From Marinobacter nanhaiticus D15-8W (lineage in GTDB: Bacteria > Pseudomonadota > Gammaproteobacteria > Pseudomonadales > Oleiphilaceae), in assembly GCF_036511935.1 (NCBI RefSeq), contig NZ_AP028878.1:2294001-2358000 (forward strand): a DNA stretch of 64,000 nt. The letters are read 5' to 3'. Below are positions 26,901-35,478 of the stretch, piece after piece (position 1 is the stretch's first letter; the number at the start of each line of letters is the position of its first letter). The translations under genes and the position numbers were made by a program. The notes beneath the pieces are model-generated. The model did no database searches and was not told the origin of the DNA. It saw only the letters and a program-made list of their open reading frames with translations.

Positions 26901-27083
26901 AAAGGTGTGCCAGGGCCGAATCGGGCTCAGGCAAATGCTCGCATTAGACAGGATGGTATCAGAAAGTTCCGGTCTGCGGAGTGACCGTCCTGAGTCCGCG
27001 TTGGACCACCTATTCTTGGTCAATGCGCGCGATAATGCAGGATGCTGGCAATAGTTGAACGAAAGACGCACAATAGCGCATGC

Positions 27084-27614
27084 ATGAAACACCACCCAGA
27101 TGATCTCATAATGCTGTTCAACGATCTCTTCCGCGACCGGTGGCAAACCATCCTTGTGCGGGGAGACGACGAGCCCGAATACATCCCGGCCCGGGACGCG
27201 ACCGACGTCCACAGGGTGATCTTTGCCCACGGGTACTTTGCCAGCGCCTTGCATGAGGTCAGTCACTGGTGTATTGCCGGTGAAAAACGCCGTCAGCTCC
27301 GCGATTACGGTTACTGGTATTGTCCTGACGGGCGAAGTGACCGCGAGCAGGCTGATTTCGAGAAGGTCGAGGTGAAGCCCCAGGCGCTCGAATGGCTCTT
27401 TTCGGCCGCCGCCGGTTCGCCGTTCCATATCAGCGTGGACAACCTTTCCGGGAGCGGTGCCAGTGACGAGGCGGGTTTCCGCGCCAATGTCGCCGGGCAG
27501 GCGCGCGATTTTCTTCACCACGGCATGCCGCAGCGAGCGCATCTTTTCCTTGATACGCTGCTGGCTTTCTACGATCGGCATCCCGTTTTTGGTCCGGACC
27601 TTTTCCGGGCATGA
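27084..27614 (+). CDS. epmC: Elongation factor P hydroxylase EpmC
   Basis: Hydroxylates the beta-lysyl-modified lysine of elongation factor P (family: YfcM/EpmC). The 176 residues carry FAHGYFASALHEVSHWCIAG, whose His-Glu pattern resembles a metal site, and YGYWYCPDGR and EKVEVKPQALEWLF, all typical of the E. coli protein. The ATG at 27084 is chosen over 27042 because it aligns with the E. coli N-terminus (a short polar lead before the LIMLFNDLF helix). Its partners EpmA and EpmB are not in the window. Confidence 0.92.
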   Translation: MKHHPDDLIMLFNDLFRDRWQTILVRGDDEPEYIPARDATDVHRVIFAHGYFASALHEVSHWCIAGEKRRQLRDYGYWYCPDGRSDREQADFEKVEVKPQALEWLFSAAAGSPFHISVDNLSGSGASDEAGFRANVAGQARDFLHHGMPQRAHLFLDTLLAFYDRHPVFGPDLFRA

Positions 27615-27743
27615 GACAAGCTAGACCCGGAGCACTACGGCGCCGGGTATATGAACGATGACCAGAACAGCAGGCGGGACTGCGGCCGAGAGAAAAAGAG
27701 AGGTCGCCGGGGCCTGTGGACCTGACATCATGGGGAGGACCCG

Positions 27744-29012
27744 TTGAGTACAACTGAATTACCTGTAGAAGAAGGTAAAACCCGATTTACCGAGTTCAAC
27801 CTGGACGGCAAGCTGCAGAAGGCGATCCAAGGCATCGGTTTTGAATTCTGCACGCCGATCCAGGCGGAAACACTGCCGCTGACATTGGAAGGGCATGACC
27901 TGATCGGCCAGGCGCAGACCGGTACCGGCAAGACCGCTGCATTCCTGATCACCGCGATCCAGCGTATGTTGCAGTCGCCGATCCCGTTCGAGGAACGTTA
28001 TGCCTCCGAGCCGCGCGTGCTCGCGCTGGCGCCGACCCGGGAACTGGCCCTGCAGATCGCCAAGGATGCAGAGCAGCTTTGCGCCCACACTGGCCACAAC
28101 GTGGTCACGGTTCTGGGTGGAATGAACTACGACAAACAGCGTGATCAATTGCGCAATGAGGTGGTGGACATTCTGGTGGCCACTCCGGGCCGGCTGATCG
28201 ATTTTCTTGGTTCCCAGGACGTGTTCCTCGACCAGCTCGACCTGTTGATCATTGATGAAGCCGATCGCATGCTGGATATGGGTTTTATCCCCGATGTTAA
28301 ACGCATCATCCGTAAGTGCACGCCCAAGGACGAGCGCCAGACCCTGTTGTTCAGCGCCACCTTTAACCAGGACGTACTGAACCTGGCCTCCATGTGGACC
28401 CGCAGTGCCGAGTTCGTCGAGATCGAGCCCGAGCAGAAGACCGCCGAGCGGGTCGAGCAGACCGTTTATATGGTCGGTGAGGACGAGAAACTCAGGGTGT
28501 TGGTCAATTACATCCAGCGCCCTGAGGTGGACAAGGCCATTATCTTTGCCAATCGCCGCGACCAGTGTCGTGACCTTGAAGAGGACCTGCGTCGCCAGGG
28601 CGTCAGCACGGCCCTGCTGTCCGGTGAAATTGCACAGAACAAGCGTTTGCGGACCCTGGACAAGTTCAAGAACGGTAGCATCAAGGCACTGGTGGCCACC
28701 GATGTGGCTGGGCGCGGCATCCACGTTAGCGGCGTAACCCACGTCTTCAACTACAACCTTCCGGAAAACGCTGAGGATTACGTCCACCGGATCGGACGTA
28801 CTGGCCGGGCAGGGCAGCACGGCGTATCCATCAGCTTCGCCAGCGAGGACGATGCGTTTTCCTTACCGGCGATCGAGTCCTATATTGGTCAAAAGCTGTC
28901 ATGCACATTGCCCGACGAAGCATTGATGGTGCCGCTGGAGAAACCGGCTATCGAGCGCAAGCGCGGCGGTCGCCGGCCGCCATCCGGCCGTCGCCCACAA
29001 CGTCGGAGTTGA
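27744..29012 (+). CDS. rhlB: DEAD-box RNA helicase RhlB
   Basis: ATP-dependent RNA helicase (422 residues), part of the RNA degradosome in E. coli. Motifs in order: Q motif FCTPIQAETLPL, Walker A AQTGTGKT, PTRELALQ, DEAD in IIDEADRMLD, SAT in LFSATF, and HRIGRTGRAG. The C-terminal tail (about 400-422) is Arg/Gly/Pro-rich (RKRGGRRPPSGRR), typical of RhlB. The TTG start has GGAGG 5 bases upstream (in GGGGAGGACCCG). RhlB is preferred over RhlE/SrmB because of the N-terminal KTRFTEFNL pattern and this tail. Confidence 0.9.
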   Translation: MSTTELPVEEGKTRFTEFNLDGKLQKAIQGIGFEFCTPIQAETLPLTLEGHDLIGQAQTGTGKTAAFLITAIQRMLQSPIPFEERYASEPRVLALAPTRELALQIAKDAEQLCAHTGHNVVTVLGGMNYDKQRDQLRNEVVDILVATPGRLIDFLGSQDVFLDQLDLLIIDEADRMLDMGFIPDVKRIIRKCTPKDERQTLLFSATFNQDVLNLASMWTRSAEFVEIEPEQKTAERVEQTVYMVGEDEKLRVLVNYIQRPEVDKAIIFANRRDQCRDLEEDLRRQGVSTALLSGEIAQNKRLRTLDKFKNGSIKALVATDVAGRGIHVSGVTHVFNYNLPENAEDYVHRIGRTGRAGQHGVSISFASEDDAFSLPAIESYIGQKLSCTLPDEALMVPLEKPAIERKRGGRRPPSGRRPQRRS

Positions 29013-29025
29013 GGTTGGATCGACC

Positions 29026-30177
29026 ATGCTGATTGTCGCAGACGAGAATATTCCCTTACTCGACCAATTCTTCGAGGAAATCGGCACTATCCGCCGGGTA
29101 TCCGGACGCACCATGACGTCAGCCGACGTCCGGGATGCGGATGTCCTGCTGGTGCGGTCTGTTACCCGGGTTGACCGGCAGTTGCTCGAAGATAGTCGTG
29201 TGAAGTTCGTGGGTACGGCAACGATCGGCACGGATCATGTCGACGTGGCCTGGCTCGAATCCCAGGGAATAGCGTTTGCCTGTGCGCCCGGCTGCAATGC
29301 GGCCAGCGTGGTGGATTACGTCCTCAGCGTGTTGTCGGTATATGCCGAAAAGCGCGCAATGGAGGGCTGGACCGACCTGTCCGTGGGCATTGTCGGTGCC
29401 GGTAACGTTGGCCGTCGCCTGGCGACGCGTCTGGACAAACTCGGGTTCGACATCAAGGTCAACGATCCGCCTCGGGAAGCTGAAGAGCCAGACGAGGGAT
29501 TCGACTCCCTGGAAGATGCGCTCGGCTGTGATGTCGTTACCCTGCACACGCCGTTGACCCGATATGGGAATCACCCGACACGCCACCTGATGAATGCCGA
29601 GCGGTTGCGCAGACTTAATCCATCCCAGTTGCTGATCAATACCAGCCGAGGTGGCGTCGTGGATTGCGAAGCGCTCAGTAGCCGCCTTGCTGATGCGGAT
29701 GCCCCGCAGGTAGTGTTGGACGTGTGGGAGGGCGAGCCCCAGGTCAGTGCAGAGCTGGCGAGTCGTGTCTGGCTGATGACACCCCACATTGCTGGTTATA
29801 GCCTTGAGGGCAAGGTTGGCGGAACGGAGATGATCTACCAGTCGCTCTGCCACTTCCTTGGTCTGCCGGTGCGTAAGAAGAGCGGCCAGTTCATGGCGGA
29901 TCCCGCCCTGAGCAAACTCTCGTTTACTTCGTCTGCGAATGCCCGCGACGCGGCCCAGCTGGCCATTCGTGCGTGCTATGACGTTCGTCGGGATGACTCG
30001 CGGTTCCGTCGCTGGGTCTTGGAATTACCCGAAGGCGAGCGGGCGGCAGCGTTTGACGCCATGCGTCGGGATTATCCGGTGCGGCGCGAATTCTCCAGCA
30101 CCAAGATACAGCTCAAGGGCGGGGCAAAGGAACTCCAGCAGGTCTTCAAGGCACTGGAATTCAAACTGAAGCTCTAG
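29026..30177 (+). CDS. pdxB: Erythronate-4-phosphate dehydrogenase PdxB
   Basis: NAD-dependent oxidation of 4-phosphoerythronate, the second step of pyridoxal 5'-phosphate synthesis by the DXP-dependent route. The 383 residues match the family length. The 2-hydroxyacid dehydrogenase fold shows GIVGAGNVGRRLATRL (NAD site), NTSRGGVVDCEAL (catalytic Arg region) and TPHIAGYSLEGK (catalytic His). The C-terminal 90 residues form the PdxB-specific dimer domain. It lies 13 bases after rhlB and may be cotranscribed. Confidence 0.96.
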   Translation: MLIVADENIPLLDQFFEEIGTIRRVSGRTMTSADVRDADVLLVRSVTRVDRQLLEDSRVKFVGTATIGTDHVDVAWLESQGIAFACAPGCNAASVVDYVLSVLSVYAEKRAMEGWTDLSVGIVGAGNVGRRLATRLDKLGFDIKVNDPPREAEEPDEGFDSLEDALGCDVVTLHTPLTRYGNHPTRHLMNAERLRRLNPSQLLINTSRGGVVDCEALSSRLADADAPQVVLDVWEGEPQVSAELASRVWLMTPHIAGYSLEGKVGGTEMIYQSLCHFLGLPVRKKSGQFMADPALSKLSFTSSANARDAAQLAIRACYDVRRDDSRFRRWVLELPEGERAAAFDAMRRDYPVRREFSSTKIQLKGGAKELQQVFKALEFKLKL

Positions 30178-30213
30178 AGGGCATTTGCTTCCAGATTGCG
30201 GATAAGAAGCTGC

Positions 30214-30387
30214 TCAGCCAGCAGAAGCAGCGTGTTTATAGTCCTTTCCCTCTGCTTCGCATTCTTCTGCCAGTTCTTCCAGCGACTGGCGAACCATGGT
30301 GTCGGTGATCGGTACTTCCCGACCGTCGGAGAGAACGATAGCGGCGCCGTTCATCCAGCTTTCTGTCTCATGGTTTTCCTGCTTCAC
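30214..30387 (-). CDS. PA1571-family microprotein
   Basis: A 57-residue gene shorter than usual ORF cut-offs. It starts at GTG with AGAGAGG 8 bases before it. The centre reads WMNGAAIVLSDGREVPITDT followed by MVRQSLEELAEECE. This matches the pattern I recall for Pseudomonas PA1571-family proteins (G-x-A-I-x-D-x-x-G-R-E-x-P-I-T then a helix ending in ELxxxC). Codon use is in keeping with its neighbours. Function unknown. It is convergent with pdxB (36 bases apart). Confidence 0.72.
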   Translation of the reverse strand: MKQENHETESWMNGAAIVLSDGREVPITDTMVRQSLEELAEECEAEGKDYKHAASAG

Positions 30388-30575
30388 GATAGCGGCCTCT
30401 CTTCAATGTTCTGATGAAAGCGTACAGACATATTGTGTCGCGATGATGACAGTCATCGCCGGCTCTCTTCACAAGAATCGTAACGCTTCACGATTTGTGA
30501 TCACGATGACATCCGTTTCCGCGAATAGGCAAGACAAGTATTCCCGATATCGGAACGAGTGAACATTGTACGAAA

Positions 30576-30598
30576 GTGGGGCGAGCGCGTCGCCCCAC
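30576..30598 (-). terminator. Hairpin terminator after htpX
   Basis: Nine-base perfect arms GTGGGGCGA (30576-30584) and TCGCCCCAC (30590-30598), 5-base loop, 33 bases beyond the htpX stop; on the minus strand it is followed by TTTCGT. Strong stem, short T-run. Confidence 0.55.
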
Positions 30599-30631
30599 CG
30601 GAAGTTAAACCTGGCTCAGATCGTGTTCATC

Positions 30632-31507
30632 TTACGCCCGCTGCAGGGCCTCGATACGCGCTTCCAGCGGCGGATGCGTCATAAACAGGGATGCGAGCCC
30701 GTGACGGACGCCCCGGTTGATGCCGAATGCCTGTAGGGAATCCGGCATCTGATCCGGCATCTGGCTTTCCTGGCGTAACCGGTTGAGGGCGCTGATCATG
30801 GCGCTACGGCCGGCCAGCTGTGCCCCCGCCTGGTCAGCCCTGAACTCGCGCCGACGCGAGAACCAGAAGACGATCGTGCTCGCCAGGATGCCCAGCACGA
30901 TTTCGGCGACGATACTCACAACGAAGAAACCGATGCCGTGGCCTCCCTCATTACGGAACACCACCCGATCGACCACCGACCCGATTACCCGGGCCGCGAA
31001 AATGACGAAGGTGTTGACCACACCCTGGATCAGCGCCAGGGTCACCATATCGCCGTTGGCCACATGACCAATCTCATGACCGAGAACCGCACGTATCTCT
31101 TCCTTGTTAAACCGACTGAGCAGACCTTCGCTCACCGCGACTAGCGCGTCGTTCTTGTTCCAGCCCGTAGCAAAGGCGTTGGACTGGGCAGCCGGGAATA
31201 TGGCGACATCGGGCATTTTTATCCCTGCCTGCTGCGCCAATTCACCTACAGTCTCTACCAGCCAGCGCTCGGCAGGGGTGCGTGGGCTTTCGATGATCTT
31301 CGCGCGGGTGCTCCAGATCGCCATCTTCTTGGAGATCAGGAGTGAAATGATCGAACCGGCAAAGCCGAACACAGCCGCAAAGATCAACAGGTTGCCATAG
31401 GCAATGCCTTGTTGGTTCAGGTAGCTGTCTACCCCCAGCAGTTGCAGGGTGATACTCGCGACAACGATAACGGCCAGGTTAGTGGCCAGGAAGAGCAGGA
31501 TTCTCAT
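30632..31507 (-). CDS. htpX: Membrane protease HtpX
   Basis: Zinc metalloprotease of the inner membrane that degrades misfolded membrane proteins alongside FtsH. It has 291 residues: two N-terminal helices (about 4-24, 35-56), then the active site HEIGH in [12 protein letters not shown], two more helices (about 155-180, 195-215), and the third zinc ligand Glu in the FRADQAGA segment. The ATG start matches the family N-terminus ([13 protein letters not shown]). In E. coli it is Cpx-controlled; no such site was identified here. Confidence 0.95.
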   Translation of the reverse strand: MRILLFLATNLAVIVVASITLQLLGVDSYLNQQGIAYGNLLIFAAVFGFAGSIISLLISKKMAIWSTRAKIIESPRTPAERWLVETVGELAQQAGIKMPDVAIFPAAQSNAFATGWNKNDALVAVSEGLLSRFNKEEIRAVLGHEIGHVANGDMVTLALIQGVVNTFVIFAARVIGSVVDRVVFRNEGGHGIGFFVVSIVAEIVLGILASTIVFWFSRRREFRADQAGAQLAGRSAMISALNRLRQESQMPDQMPDSLQAFGINRGVRHGLASLFMTHPPLEARIEALQRA

Positions 31508-31706
31508 GGCTTTTTCCCATTATCCAAATGCTTACGCCCACCAATATCGGGGTCGCCCATGCGACCTTCAATAGGGTTACGTCGAATTAACCAACGCTGG
31601 ATGTCGACCGCTTCTGCGAACGAAAGTTCAGGTATGCAGTTAAAATTCGGGGTGGTGGCGGGTAAAAACTCGGCCTCGTCACGGCGTTCCGTCTTGCCGG
31701 AATGGC

Positions 31707-32171
31707 TTAGCTCTGCGGAAAAAGTACAGCTTGCACCGTATCGGCGATCAGCGAAGAATTGCCGTTCTTCAGCGCGACGCGCAGTAGGTGGATGTTGGTT
31801 GAGAGGTCAGCCTGAACCGCCGGTGGCAGTCCTTCGGTATCTTCGGGGTAGGTGCCCGCCAGGGAAGCGGGCAGGGTATCTGTCTTTACAGCTGCGTTAA
31901 GCCGAGTGAAAGCGGGCTGTGTCAGCACGACCTGGTCGACCGCATCCTGACTGATCGTGTCTTCGTAACGGATATGGCCTTCGTCGGCCAGCCAGAGCAT
32001 AGTCCCGAAACAGGCGCGGTGGCGACGACTGTGCAAGCCGAATTCGTCAGGCGAATCCGGTCCGGAGATGTCCTCCACGTAAAGGCTGACCTTGCGCGGA
32101 AATGCGTTATAGAGCTGAACCAGGATGATGGCGGTATCCCGGAAGAACTCTTCGATGTGAATATCAGCCAT
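31707..32171 (-). CDS. Hypothetical protein, 154 residues
   Basis: Soluble protein of unknown function, starting ATG with a mild purine-rich upstream stretch. No signal peptide, helix or motif is recognised. The first 70 residues (IHIEEFFRDTAIILVQLYNAF) look like a conserved alpha/beta segment; the last 80 are helical and hydrophilic. It is followed on the same strand by a 199-base spacer and htpX. A stop-free but start-less frame runs through that spacer (see findings). Confidence 0.68.
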   Translation of the reverse strand: MADIHIEEFFRDTAIILVQLYNAFPRKVSLYVEDISGPDSPDEFGLHSRRHRACFGTMLWLADEGHIRYEDTISQDAVDQVVLTQPAFTRLNAAVKTDTLPASLAGTYPEDTEGLPPAVQADLSTNIHLLRVALKNGNSSLIADTVQAVLFPQS

Positions 32172-32251
32172 GATCCTTCGCCTAATTCTTCTTGCTCAGT
32201 ATTCGCACTCTGCTTGCGGGCTTACGTCATGTGAAGGCCCAGCCCTGACAG

Positions 32252-33466
32252 CTACTGCTGATAAGCCGACAGGAAATGGGCCAGGCGCTTGATGGCATCC
32301 TCCAGGGCATCGACCCGTGGGAGGAAGACCACACGCAGGTGCTGCCTGTCCTCGATATTGAAAGCCGAACCCTGGACCAGCAGGATCCTCTCCTGTAGCA
32401 AGAGGTCCAGCACCATCTTCTCGTCGTTGTGGATGGGATACCGCTTGGGGTCGAGCTTGGGGAACATATAGAGTGCACCCATGGGCTTGACGCAGCTTAC
32501 ACCAGGAATGTCGTTGAGCAGTTCCCAGGCGGTTTCGCGTTGATCATAGAGCCGCCCACCCGGCGCCACCAAATCCTCGATCGATTGGTAACCGCCCAAT
32601 GCCGTCTGGATTGCGAGCTGTGCGGGTACGTTCGAGCACAGGCGCATCGACGCCAGCATTTCGATACCTTCGATCAGGTCGCGGGCCTTGTGCTTGGCAC
32701 CGCTGATGATCATCCAGCCGGAGCGGTAGCCCGCGGCCCGGTAATTCTTGGACAAGCCGTTGTATGTGAAAAACAGTACGTCGTCTGCCAGGGAGGCGGT
32801 TGAGATGTGCTCGACACCGTCATACAGGATCTTGTCGTAAATCTCGTCCGACAGGACGATCAGGTTGTGCTGGCGGGCCAGCTCGATTACCTGCTCCAGT
32901 AACTCACGGGGATACACCGCGCCGGTCGGGTTATTGGGATTGATCAGCACGATGGCGCGGGTACGGGAGGTCAGCTTGCTCTTGATATCGTCGATGTCAG
33001 GGAACCAATCCTGGGCTTCGTCGCAGTGATAGTGGACTGGCTTGCCGCTGGATAGGGTGATGGCTGCGGTCCACAGCGGGTAGTCCGGGGCTGGCACAAG
33101 GACCTCGTCGCCGGTGTTCAGCAGCGCTTGCATGGACATCACAATCATTTCGCTGACACCGTTACCCAGGTAGATGTCGTCGATATCGACCTTATCGATG
33201 CCCCGTTGTTGGCAATAATGCATCACAGCCTTGCGGGCAGAGAACAGCCCCTTGGACTCTACGTAGCCCTGGGCCGAATGCATGTTATAGATAACGTCCT
33301 GCTGGATTTCCTCAGGCACATCGAGTTCGAAGGCCGCCGGGTTGCCGATGTTGAGCTTCAGCACCCGGTGGCCTTCCTCTTCAAGGCGACGCGCCTCACG
33401 CAAAACCGGACCGCGAATCTCGTAACACACGTTATCCAGCTTCGACGACTTCTTAAAATTCTGCAT
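32252..33466 (-). CDS. alaA: Glutamate-pyruvate aminotransferase AlaA
   Basis: PLP enzyme making alanine from pyruvate and glutamate. The 404 residues closely match the AlaA size. The fold-type I signatures are NPNNPTGAVYP, LSDEIYDKI and the PLP lysine Lys240 in NGLSKNYRAAGYRSGW. The longer open frame (to 34057) includes about 200 non-coding residues opposite the neighbouring glycosylase gene, so the ATG at 33466 (MQNFKKSSKL) is used, which is the family start. The ribosome site is weak. Divergent from the glycosylase gene. Confidence 0.95.
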   Translation of the reverse strand: MQNFKKSSKLDNVCYEIRGPVLREARRLEEEGHRVLKLNIGNPAAFELDVPEEIQQDVIYNMHSAQGYVESKGLFSARKAVMHYCQQRGIDKVDIDDIYLGNGVSEMIVMSMQALLNTGDEVLVPAPDYPLWTAAITLSSGKPVHYHCDEAQDWFPDIDDIKSKLTSRTRAIVLINPNNPTGAVYPRELLEQVIELARQHNLIVLSDEIYDKILYDGVEHISTASLADDVLFFTYNGLSKNYRAAGYRSGWMIISGAKHKARDLIEGIEMLASMRLCSNVPAQLAIQTALGGYQSIEDLVAPGGRLYDQRETAWELLNDIPGVSCVKPMGALYMFPKLDPKRYPIHNDEKMVLDLLLQERILLVQGSAFNIEDRQHLRVVFLPRVDALEDAIKRLAHFLSAYQQ

Positions 33467-33601
33467 GATGGCGCGGTTCCCAATACTGAGTGTCAGAGCG
33501 GCTATTCTAGCCAAACCCCACATTGGGGAGAAAGGGAAGAAACCTGCTGAATTGTGATGAAAAGTGGCACAATGCCGAAAAAATGTTGAAGGGGGAGGCC
33601 C

Positions 33602-34270
33602 ATGCTTGCATTCCAGGTGATCGAAGACCGGGCCGCGGCCAGGGTAGGCGGGCCAAAGGGCCTGGAAAGTCGCATGCCGAACGTGCGTAAAAAGGAAGAG
33701 ATTGCCGCCATGCCGGATCGGGAGTTTTTGTCGAGCATGACCCGGCGTATCTTCCAGGCGGGGATGAAGCACAGCGTGAGCAATGATCGCTGGCCCAGGT
33801 TTGAGGATTACTTCTGGAGCTTCGAGCCGGAAAAGCTGATGCTGCTTTCCGAGGAACAACTGGAGCAGGCGATGCAGAACCCGGAATTGATCCGCCATTG
33901 GGGCAAACTTCGGACGATTCCTTTCAACGCAGGCGAAATGTACCGGATCAGCCGGGCCGAAGGCGGTTTCGGCAAGGTTATCGCGGACTGGGACGATGGC
34001 GACCTGTTTGGTCTGTGGGCTTGGCTCGGTAAACGTTTCCAACGGATGGGCGGTCAATCGGGGGCGCGCTTCCTGCGTCTGACAGGGCGCGACACCTTCC
34101 TGCTAACCGACGATGTGATCGCCGCCCTGGTTACCAGCGATGCCATCGACGAGAAGCCGACCCGCAAAGCCGACAAGCAGAGGGTGAACGATGTCTTCCT
34201 TGAATGGCAGGCTCAGTCCGGGCGACCCCTGGCGCATATCAGCCGTATTCTCTCGATGACGGTCGACTAG
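33602..34270 (+). CDS. 3-methyladenine DNA glycosylase I-family protein
   Basis: Base-excision-repair glycosylase of the Tag (adenine glyco) family, 222 residues, removing alkylated bases from DNA. Supporting segments: MTRRIFQAGMKHSVSNDRWPRFE, which resembles the Tag pattern F-x-x-G-x-x-W-x-x-x-x-x-x-R-x-x-F, then LMQNPELIRHWGKLRTIPFNAG and a helical C-terminus. It lacks the two-domain zinc Cys/His set expected of classical Tag, so it belongs to the longer divergent branch found in Pseudomonas. The start has GGGGGAGG three bases upstream, slightly close. No neighbour in alkylation repair. Confidence 0.75.
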   Translation: MLAFQVIEDRAAARVGGPKGLESRMPNVRKKEEIAAMPDREFLSSMTRRIFQAGMKHSVSNDRWPRFEDYFWSFEPEKLMLLSEEQLEQAMQNPELIRHWGKLRTIPFNAGEMYRISRAEGGFGKVIADWDDGDLFGLWAWLGKRFQRMGGQSGARFLRLTGRDTFLLTDDVIAALVTSDAIDEKPTRKADKQRVNDVFLEWQAQSGRPLAHISRILSMTVD

Positions 34271-34314
34271 TCATCGCGGGTCAATTGAGACGAGGTTGCT
34301 TGTGCAGCGGTTTT

Positions 34315-34328
34315 AATTGTGCACAATT
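34315..34328. promoter_or_regulatory. Palindromic operator candidate for the OspR/OhrR-type regulator
   Basis: AATTGTGCACAATT is a perfect 14-base palindrome 85 bases before the glutathione peroxidase start. The half site ACAATT/AATTGT resembles OhrR-type operators. The regulator gene lies directly after the peroxidase, so control of the pair by this site is likely but inferred. Confidence 0.55.
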
Positions 34329-34412
34329 TAATATCGAAAAATCGGAGGCAAGGCAGGTATGGCTTTGAGCGTGCCCGGTACAAGCCCGCACAGACTTGAG
34401 CAGGAGTAGGTT

Positions 34413-34895
34413 ATGTCTTCCCAGGCGCTATACGACATTGAAGTTCAGGATATCAAGGGCCAGAGTCGTACCCTTGATGAATACCAGGGCAAGGTCCTGT
34501 TGATCGTCAATACGGCCAGCAAGTGTGGTTTCACACCTCAGTTCGAGGGATTGCAGAAACTGCACCAGGAGCTGGGCGGCAAAGGTTTCGTGCTGGGTTT
34601 CCCCTGTAACCAGTTCATGAGCCAGGATCCAGGCGACAACGATGAAATCAGCCAGTTTTGCAGTCTCAACTACGGTGTAGACTTCCCCATGTTCGCCAAG
34701 ATCGAAGTCAACGGGCCCAATACCCATCCGCTGTACCGTTTCCTCAAGAGCGAAGCCAAGGGATTGATGGGCTCGGAGAAGATCAAGTGGAACTTCACCA
34801 AATTCCTGGTTGACCAGAATGGCAAGGTGGTCAAACGGTATCCTCCGACTGCGAAACCGGAAGCTATCCGCAAGGATATCGAACAGTTACTTTAA
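34413..34895 (+). CDS. Glutathione peroxidase-family (thiol) peroxidase
   Basis: Reduces hydrogen peroxide or organic peroxides, probably with thioredoxin since it has Cys in place of selenocysteine. 160 residues. The catalytic tetrad is in place: Cys38 in NTASKCGFTPQ, Gln67 in GFPCNQF, Trp126 and Asn127 in KWNFTKFLVD. Cys84 in EISQFCSLNYGV is the likely resolving Cys. The P. aeruginosa equivalent (PA2826) sits next to its redox regulator OspR (recalled); here a MarR-type gene follows at 66 bases. Confidence 0.92.
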   Translation: MSSQALYDIEVQDIKGQSRTLDEYQGKVLLIVNTASKCGFTPQFEGLQKLHQELGGKGFVLGFPCNQFMSQDPGDNDEISQFCSLNYGVDFPMFAKIEVNGPNTHPLYRFLKSEAKGLMGSEKIKWNFTKFLVDQNGKVVKRYPPTAKPEAIRKDIEQLL

Positions 34896-34961
34896 TCACT
34901 TGGCCCGTAGCGCATTTTCCAGGATGATCGCTAGCTTCGGCTGCCACTATCTACTTTGATT

Positions 34962-35435
34962 ATGACTGCAAAGAACGACAATCCGTTGGCGCTGGACAAC
35001 CAGGTATGCTTTGCCCTGTACGCCGCCAATCGCGCGATGACTACGCTCTATCGGCCGCTTCTCGAAGAGCTTGGGCTTACCTATCCGCAGTACTTGGTCA
35101 TGCTGGTCCTGTGGGAGGCAGACCGGCCCGGGTACGAGGATACTTCGACGGAGCTGATCAGTGTCTCCTGGCTGGGTCGTCGTCTGCGTCTGGATTCGGG
35201 AACGCTAACGCCACTGCTCAAGCGTCTGGAAGCGCGTGGACTGATCTGCCGTAGCCGCCACACGGATGACGAACGGGTGGTAACGTTGACGCTGACCGGC
35301 GAGGGGCGTGAACTGCGGGACAGGGCACTGGACATCCCCGGTAACTTGCTGTGCCGCAGCGGCCTCGGCTTGGAGGACGCCCGCACCTTGCGGCAGTCTT
35401 TGCAAAGGTTACTGGACCAGTTGCCGGAAAAGTAA
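34962..35435 (+). CDS. MarR/OhrR-type redox regulator (OspR-like)
   Basis: A 157-residue winged-helix repressor that would sense peroxides by cysteine oxidation. Cys16 in NQVCFALYAA sits where OhrR and OspR carry their reactive N-terminal Cys. The MarR fold is read in YPQYLVMLVLWE, LDSGTLTPLLKRLEARGLI (recognition helix) and RHTDDERVVTLTLTGEG (wing). ATG 34962 is preferred over TTG 34956. Its position after the peroxidase gene and the palindrome upstream support peroxide-responsive control of that enzyme. Confidence 0.85.
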   Translation: MTAKNDNPLALDNQVCFALYAANRAMTTLYRPLLEELGLTYPQYLVMLVLWEADRPGYEDTSTELISVSWLGRRLRLDSGTLTPLLKRLEARGLICRSRHTDDERVVTLTLTGEGRELRDRALDIPGNLLCRSGLGLEDARTLRQSLQRLLDQLPEK

Positions 35436-35478
35436 CCGTACGTCACCGGTCAGGCCAAGCCCTCCGGGCGCCCACCCG

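Noticed and set aside
26835..27581. Open frame extending dsbD upstream to 899 residues
   Set aside because: DsbD is about 600 residues; the extra part has no signal peptide or domain, opposes epmC and carries its promoter.
33467..34057. Open frame extending alaA upstream to 601 residues
   Set aside because: AlaA starts at MQNFKK; the extra part is the antisense shadow of the DNA glycosylase gene.
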